NCBI RefSeq assembly: GCF_000403455.2
Contig: NZ_KE159737.1
Span: 116,987 to 180,986 of the forward strand
Direction of reading: 5' to 3'
DNA: 64,000 nucleotides
Origin: Dorea sp. 5-2
GTDB lineage: Bacteria > Bacillota > Clostridia > Lachnospirales > Lachnospiraceae
The notes beneath the pieces were generated by a model. That model made no database searches. It saw only the letters and a list, made by a program, of their open reading frames with translations, and was not told the origin of the DNA. Position numbers and translations under genes: made by a program. Shown in pieces: positions 59,425 to 64,000 of this stretch; position 1 is the first letter of the stretch; each line of letters begins with the position of its first letter.

Positions 59425-60141
59425 TTATATCGTAATATCCAAAGATTGTCTCGGGCTTAATGAAAATTCGCTGTTGCCTTTTACAATGCGTTTTTCTACA
59501 TCTTCGCGGGTAATGTTGCGTACAATGCTTGTATCAAATGGCTGTCCAAGCTGCCAGTTTGGGTCTGCTTCTTTTACAGCTTCGTAAAATGCTTTTGTAT
59601 ACATTCGCTCATATTGTCCAAGTGTCCATGTACCGCTTAAACGATCGGATTTGTTAACGCTTAACTGATAGCGCGTAAAAACTTCAGTACGTTTTGTTGT
59701 ATCGCCATTGGCGATTCCTTTTTCTTGTATGAAATGGCGCTTTGTTTCATCAAACATATCTTGCCGGGCAGTTTCGGAAACATCTATTATTTTATGGAAT
59801 TCAGACGGATCTTTACCTGTAATGTCCATTCCTGCGACACCATATGGATTTACGAAATCACCGTCCTCATCAAAAAGTCCCATATAATTACGAATAAATG
59901 TTTCTTCGTCTGCCTCAAATGGATTTTTAAATTTAAAATCAACATCATCACATTTTAGTCCAAGCATCTGCTTAAGCATTTTCAGATTTTGCAAATCCTT
60001 TTCAGCCTTCACTTCCGCAGCAGATTTAGGTGCTTCTCCGTTAGGATGCCCTTCGTCATACATTGCTTTGGCGCGTTTGTATCGTGCGCTGTTTGTGTTA
60101 ATTGCACCTGTGTAAGGCTTATAACCTACAACCATTGACAT
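59425..60141 (-). CDS. Conserved hypothetical protein (DUF3879-like)
   Basis: 238 residues without signal peptide or membrane span. It begins VVGYKPYTGAINTNSARYKR and has an even mix of charged residues, with MDITGKDPSEFHKIIDVSE and a C-terminal IVKGNSEFSLSPRQSLDITI. I associate such proteins with DUF3879 in Lachnospiraceae, often near flagellar genes, but this is from memory. GGAGG lies before the ATG on the minus strand. Confidence 0.55.
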   Translation of the reverse strand: MSMVVGYKPYTGAINTNSARYKRAKAMYDEGHPNGEAPKSAAEVKAEKDLQNLKMLKQMLGLKCDDVDFKFKNPFEADEETFIRNYMGLFDEDGDFVNPYGVAGMDITGKDPSEFHKIIDVSETARQDMFDETKRHFIQEKGIANGDTTKRTEVFTRYQLSVNKSDRLSGTWTLGQYERMYTKAFYEAVKEADPNWQLGQPFDTSIVRNITREDVEKRIVKGNSEFSLSPRQSLDITI

Positions 60142-60182
60142 AACGCAATCCTCCTTAAATATAAATTCTTTTTAGCTGTGCA

Positions 60183-60320
60183 CTTTATTCCCGCGAGCGA
60201 CGAGCCAAGCGTGCATGTTTGCATGCATATTTGGCGACTGCCGCGAGGGTCAAATATCCCGCTGCTCTGCAGCGCTACAAATTTGAGGCTCCGTTGCTTG
60301 CAGAGGGGTCTTTGACTATT
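60183..60320. repeat. Dispersed intergenic repeat, long copy
   Basis: GCCAAGCGTGCATG-TTT-GCATGCATATTTGGC forms a hairpin (60207-60238) and is followed by GACTGCCGCGAGGGTCAAAT, the part shared with 58333-58375. Several short inverted repeats follow (CCCGC, GCTGC/GCAGC). The element fills the gap between two divergent genes. The remaining bases up to 60480 hold no feature I can support. Confidence 0.6.
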
Positions 60321-60482
60321 ACATCGGCAATTTGGCAGAATTTTTAAGGAAATTTCGGGAAATTGATGATTTTGATCGGAAAATTCCAATTTTACCGGAT
60401 TCATTTGCCACGGCAGTATCTTGAAGAATCCCGGAAAAGCCCATAAAATCAATGATCAGAAATCAATCGTAAAAAAATACGA

Positions 60483-60510
60483 TTGATTTTTGCTTGTTTC
60501 TGTGTATAAT
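60483..60510 (+). promoter_or_regulatory. Promoter of the AlbA_2-type gene
   Basis: TTGATT (60483-60488) and TATAAT (60505-60510) have 16-base spacing, 35 bases before the ATG at 60545. Confidence 0.55.
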
Positions 60511-60544
60511 ATATGCAGTAAAATTGGAAAGGGGGGAGCAGTGT

Positions 60545-61803
60545 ATGCGTGAAACAAGAACAATAGAGTTCAAAGAAATGATTACAAATACATTTTTAAA
60601 AACAGTAAGTGCCTTTTCGAATTACGACGGCGGAGAAATATTTTTGGGCATTGATGACAATGGTAATATCAAAGGACTACCGGATGTAAAACAAGCGTGT
60701 CTGGATATTGAAAATAAAATTAATGACAGCATTACTCCGCAGCCTGATTATACACTGGAATTGCAGAATAATGACAGAACGATAAAACTGACTGTAAAAA
60801 GCGGGTTTCAAAAGCCGTATTTATATAAATCCAAAGCATATAAGCGAAATGATACTGCAACAATAGAGGCTGACACACTGGAGTTGTCAAGACTGATTTT
60901 GGAAGGGAAAAATATCAGGTTTGAAGAATTGCCGTGTAAAGATCAAGAGCTAACTTTTGATACGCTATGTCAAAAATTAAAAGAATATATTCAAATTGAA
61001 ACTTTTAATCAGGATACCTTGAAAACGCTGAACTTATATTATATAACAGCGCCACCGGATATAACAATGCGGCTGGTATTTTGGCGGATAAAAATCATTT
61101 TCCGGGAATTGATATAGTGAGGTTCGGTGAGAACATCAGTGTGATTCATAAGAGAGCAACATTTGATAATATATCCATTTTGGCAGCTTACGAAAAAGTA
61201 TCAGAGGTATTCAAAGATTATTATCAATATGAGGAAATACAAGGCGACGAAAGAAAAAAGACAGAAAAAATACCGGAAACCGCGTTTAGAGAAGCAATCG
61301 CAAACGCGCTGATCCATAGGGCGTGGGATGTGGAGTCACAGATAAAAGTTTCGATGTTTGACGACAGAATAGAAATTATTTCTCCGGGAGGACTGCCTTC
61401 CGGAATAACAGAAGATGAGTATTTATCGGGGAAACTTTCAGTCTTAAGAAATAGAAATCTTGCAAATATATTTTACCGACTGGGGTTTGTCGAAATATTC
61501 GGTACAGGAATTCCACGGATAAAGCAGCTCTATGAAGAAGGATTGAAGCAGCCGGATTTTGAAGTGTCGGAAAATACAATTAAGATTGTACTTCCGGTTT
61601 TTGAGAAAAACCTGAATTTAACGGAAGACGAAAGAAAAATATATAAAATTTTAAGCAAAACAATGCTGAAATCAATTAGCGAAATTGCCCCTTACACCCC
61701 GTTTGGCAAATCAAAGACAACACAATTACTGAAAGAGATGGGTAAAAAAGGTGTTGTGAAAATTGAAGGCAGAGGAAGGGGTACTAAGTATGTGATAAAG
61801 TAA
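60545..61803 (+). pseudogene. AlbA_2-domain DNA-binding / RecG-like HTH protein, frameshifted
   Basis: ATG 60545 behind GGGGGGAG starts MRETRTIEFKEMITNTFLKT with VSAFSNYDGGEIFLGIDDNG, the AlbA_2 (Schlafen-like) domain. The frame loses the family pattern near 61060 and stops at 61115-61117. The adjacent frame has NNAAGILADKN-like sequence from about 61065 and then continues to 61803 with FREAIANALIHRAWD, ISPGGLPSGIT, RNRNLANIFYRLGFVEIFGTG, the HATPase-like C-terminal half, and a winged helix. A single-base indel separates the halves. Each half alone would lack either DNA binding or the ATPase-like part. Confidence 0.75.
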
Positions 61804-61872
61804 TCACCATGACAAAGAGTAATTCTCAGTTACATCTAAGGCTGTTGCAGATTTAATAGGGTCAACACGTTA

Positions 61873-61903
61873 GAAGGAAATCGGCATTAGCCGACTTCCT
61901 TCT
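61873..61903. terminator. Hairpin after the AlbA_2-type gene
   Basis: GAAGGAAATCGGC pairs with GCCGACTTCCTTC around ATTA, between convergent genes. The T-run is weak (TTCTT), so termination strength is uncertain. Confidence 0.55.
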
Positions 61904-61918
61904 TAGCATGTTAACATA

Positions 61919-62296
61919 TTAATCCCATAGCCCGATCTCCTCGGAGGACAGAGCGCTGTTCCCACAGCGGGGACAGATAAGTTCGGCTTCTTCCGGCTGA
62001 AGAGTCAGGCTGCCATTGCAGTCCGGGCAAGATGAGGAGTAAGTTTTCCCGCTCATAGGAAAATAAATAACCGGAACGGGCACCATCTTTTTGCACTGCT
62101 GACATATTGCCGGACGGTAGTTAAACTCAAAAGAAGATATCTGCCCGTCTGTTGTATCGCAGAGAATGTTCCGGCGGATCTCTGCCGGAAATAACTGCAA
62201 TACATCTTCTAAAACGGCATGCCCGATACCATGCCCGAGAGCGATCCGCCATGATGCATTGCAGGAAGGACATACAAATCTGTTGATTCTACCCAT
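61919..62296 (-). CDS. Zinc-ribbon protein of unknown function
   Basis: 125 residues. Four Cys pairs suggest two zinc ribbons: VCPSCN (residues 8-12), ICQQCKK (about 64), SCPDCNG (about 88) and LICPRCGN (about 106). No enzymatic motif is seen. AAAAGGAG precedes the ATG on the minus strand. It lies 54 bases upstream of the flagellin stop side, on the same strand but after the flagellin, so it may be read through from it. Confidence 0.7.
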   Translation of the reverse strand: MGRINRFVCPSCNASWRIALGHGIGHAVLEDVLQLFPAEIRRNILCDTTDGQISSFEFNYRPAICQQCKKMVPVPVIYFPMSGKTYSSSCPDCNGSLTLQPEEAELICPRCGNSALSSEEIGLWD

Positions 62297-62350
62297 ATAT
62301 TATCTCCTTTTCATTTCAATGACCCAACTTCTGGCAGACATTATGCGTAC

Positions 62351-64000
62351 TTATGCACTCAGTAACTGAAGAACAGACGAAGGCTGTTGGTTAGCTTGAG
62401 CAAGCATTGCCTGACTGCTCTGGACCAGAATCGAATTACGCATGTAACTCATCATGGACTTCGCCATATCCGTGTCACGGATGCGGGATTCCGCTGCAGT
62501 CAGATTCTCTATCGTGTTGCTTAAGTTAGAGACCGTGTGCTCTAACCGGTTCTGAAGAGCGCCGTAGTAACTCCGTATAGAACTGAGCTCATCGATCGCA
62601 TTGTTCACCTGCTTGATCGCTTCGCGGGAACTGTCCTGATCCAGTACGTTCGTAGTGAACAATCCAAGGGAATCCGTGTTCATCCGGAAGAGCTCCACGT
62701 TGATGATGCTTGCACTCTCGTTATCACATCCGACCATTAACTGAATACCCCTTGTACTTGCGATTCCCTTACCGGTAGGCTTGGTTGGATTATCCGTTAA
62801 GTAAAATTCCTGGTCGCCAAGCGGATTGTTGCCGATGATATCAGCATCACCAAGACTGTTTGCAATCACAGAACCGGAACCGCTTTTGGAATTATATGCA
62901 AGCTGACGCACAAATGCTACCAAGTCTGAATTTCCATTCCTGAATAAGGATTCCAAACCGCCCTGGCTGGTAATCTTTCCGCCTGTAGCTGTGGATATTG
63001 CACCGAATAAACTGGCCTTATTCTGTGTGATCTCTTTAAACACCTTATCCATTCCAGCCGCGATTCCTGATCCGCTGACAGTCCCGCCGCCATTGGCAAG
63101 ATATCCGATATAGGCGCTTGCAAGATAACCGTGCCCGTAAGGACGTCCAGCCACACTATACGATCTTAGATAATTCGCAATTTCCGTATCTTTTGAAGTA
63201 TCACTTGCACTGCTAAGGGTATTGGCAATGTTTAGAAGCGTATCATTCCAGTGTGTGGGGAATCCGCCGCCTGCAAGCTGCGCGGTTCCTTCCGAGAACC
63301 ATTCCGGGAATCTCTCAGATCCGCCGCGTCCGCTCATCTGATCGGTCATGGTGTACTGCATCACCGAATGCATGATCTCGTGTGCAAGCGTAGATTCTAA
63401 TGTCTTTTCAGCAGCACCGGTTATAGACGCGTCTGAAAAATCAGAGGAGTCTAACATGATCAGCATATTTCCTGCTTTACCGGTGGCACGAAATGAGAAC
63501 TTGGCATACGCAAGCATTCCGCCTGAACCGTCGATATTCCCAATCTGAAGCTCCATTCCCACGGTATCCCCGTTCAGCGCCGTCTTAAGCGAGGGAAATT
63601 TATCAAGAATCTGCTTGACAGCATTCGGGAAATATTCTTCAGCTATCTTATCGGCAAGGTTATTAGCGGCTCTTGATACTCCGCCTGCACCGCCTGCAGA
63701 AGCGGCGCCTGATCTGTCTATCTGAACAGTTCCGTTCTTCAGATCCAAAGTAAGATTGTAAGTAGTCACGGAAGCTTCTTTTGCACTGAATATGCTTCCG
63801 TCCGGAAAGAGATGAATGCTGTTAAAGGATGTGGTATTCCCGATTCTTGTGATCTCGGTTTTTAACTTCTGCACCTCCTGATTCATCATAATGCGTTCTT
63901 TCTCAGTATACGTTCCGTTAGCAGACTGTACGGAAAGCTCCATCATGCGGTTGAGCATGGTATGAACCTCCGTCATGGCGCCTTCCGCCGTCTGTACAAG
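62351..64000 (-). CDS. Flagellin with embedded zinc metalloprotease domain (flagellinolysin), 5' end outside window
   Basis: At least 549 residues; the frame is open to the right edge (…LVQTAEGAM at the edge), so the N-terminal part of flagellin D0/D1 is cut off. The visible D1 piece (TEVHTMLNRMMELSVQSANG, …LKTEITRIGNTTSFNS) and the C-terminal D1/D0 (NRLEHTVSNLSNTIENLTAAESRIRDTDMA…LAQANQQ) are classical. Between them, in place of the variable D2/D3, lies a protease with LAHEIMHSVM (HExxH, genome 63368-63382) and FPEWFSEGTAQ, a gluzincin-type Glu ligand. Such flagellinolysins make flagella that act as proteolytic filaments. The substrate is unknown. Confidence 0.92.
   Translation of the reverse strand, partial: LVQTAEGAMTEVHTMLNRMMELSVQSANGTYTEKERIMMNQEVQKLKTEITRIGNTTSFNSIHLFPDGSIFSAKEASVTTYNLTLDLKNGTVQIDRSGAASAGGAGGVSRAANNLADKIAEEYFPNAVKQILDKFPSLKTALNGDTVGMELQIGNIDGSGGMLAYAKFSFRATGKAGNMLIMLDSSDFSDASITGAAEKTLESTLAHEIMHSVMQYTMTDQMSGRGGSERFPEWFSEGTAQLAGGGFPTHWNDTLLNIANTLSSASDTSKDTEIANYLRSYSVAGRPYGHGYLASAYIGYLANGGGTVSGSGIAAGMDKVFKEITQNKASLFGAISTATGGKITSQGGLESLFRNGNSDLVAFVRQLAYNSKSGSGSVIANSLGDADIIGNNPLGDQEFYLTDNPTKPTGKGIASTRGIQLMVGCDNESASIINVELFRMNTDSLGLFTTNVLDQDSSREAIKQVNNAIDELSSIRSYYGALQNRLEHTVSNLSNTIENLTAAESRIRDTDMAKSMMSYMRNSILVQSSQAMLAQANQQPSSVLQLLSA

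Overview
The window reads as chromosome of an anaerobic, motile gut Firmicute, most likely a Lachnospiraceae member (Clostridium cluster XIVa). This rests on the gene families (double-cubane reductase-like protein, 2-gene MarR/ABC exporter, UPF0597 desulfidase, rhamnose genes, a flagellin carrying a protease), on strong AGGAGG-type ribosome binding sites and on TTGACA/TATAAT promoters. Base composition is mixed: most genes are moderately GC-rich, while the major pilin and the 53.5-62 kb region are clearly AT-richer.

Layout. 1-0.7 kb: tail of an Rpn-type nuclease/transposase-like gene and gene remnants. 0.7-2.7 kb: chemoreceptor on the minus strand. 2.9-7.8 kb: L-rhamnose/deoxysugar catabolic genes, an AraC-type regulator broken by an in-frame stop, rhamnulokinase, an arabinose/fucose-isomerase-family protein with a frameshifted tail, and rhamnulose-1-phosphate aldolase. 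7.8-9.6 kb: DNA alkyltransferase, NifX-like protein, PilZ protein. 9.7-11.7 kb: a second Rpn-like gene with tandem 8-residue repeats and an internally deleted tyrosine recombinase.

11.8-31.2 kb: a large surface-structure locus, all on the plus strand. It holds two duplicated coiled-coil proteins with matching palindromic leaders, a Ser/Lys signal peptidase, a 1550-residue LPKTG adhesin with His/Cys repeats and a fibro-slime domain, a major isopeptide-type pilin, a class C sortase, a second pilin-like protein, two SipW-dependent (TasA-like) proteins, two more anchored surface proteins, a SipW-type signal peptidase, a class B sortase, and a BTAD regulator with a degenerate GGDEF-like tail flanked by two paralogous proteins of unknown function. 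The genes form a coherent kit: secretion, processing, polymerisation, anchoring and regulation of a pilus/fibre.

31.2-37.8 kb: an Rpn remnant, then a phosphocholine-type operon (HTH-LicC-LicA fusion, LicC paralogue, BCCT transporter) translationally coupled to an SfsA-MutY fusion. 37.9-43.1 kb: double-cubane protein, then minus-strand hemerythrin, PAP2 phosphatase, glycerophosphodiesterase, lipid kinase and TetR regulator, with a candidate small RNA in the gap. 43.2-52.6 kb: Tex, YitT-type membrane protein, a candidate leader-peptide/ncRNA transcript, MarR plus heterodimeric ABC exporter, and a cysteine desulfidase-like protein. 52.7-53.5 kb: six tRNA genes. 53.6-61.9 kb: AT-rich accessory strip full of decayed genes, including a Panacea/MazF-like toxin-antitoxin pair with a broken toxin. 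61.9-64 kb: zinc-ribbon protein and a flagellin with an embedded HExxH metalloprotease (flagellinolysin), running off the right edge.
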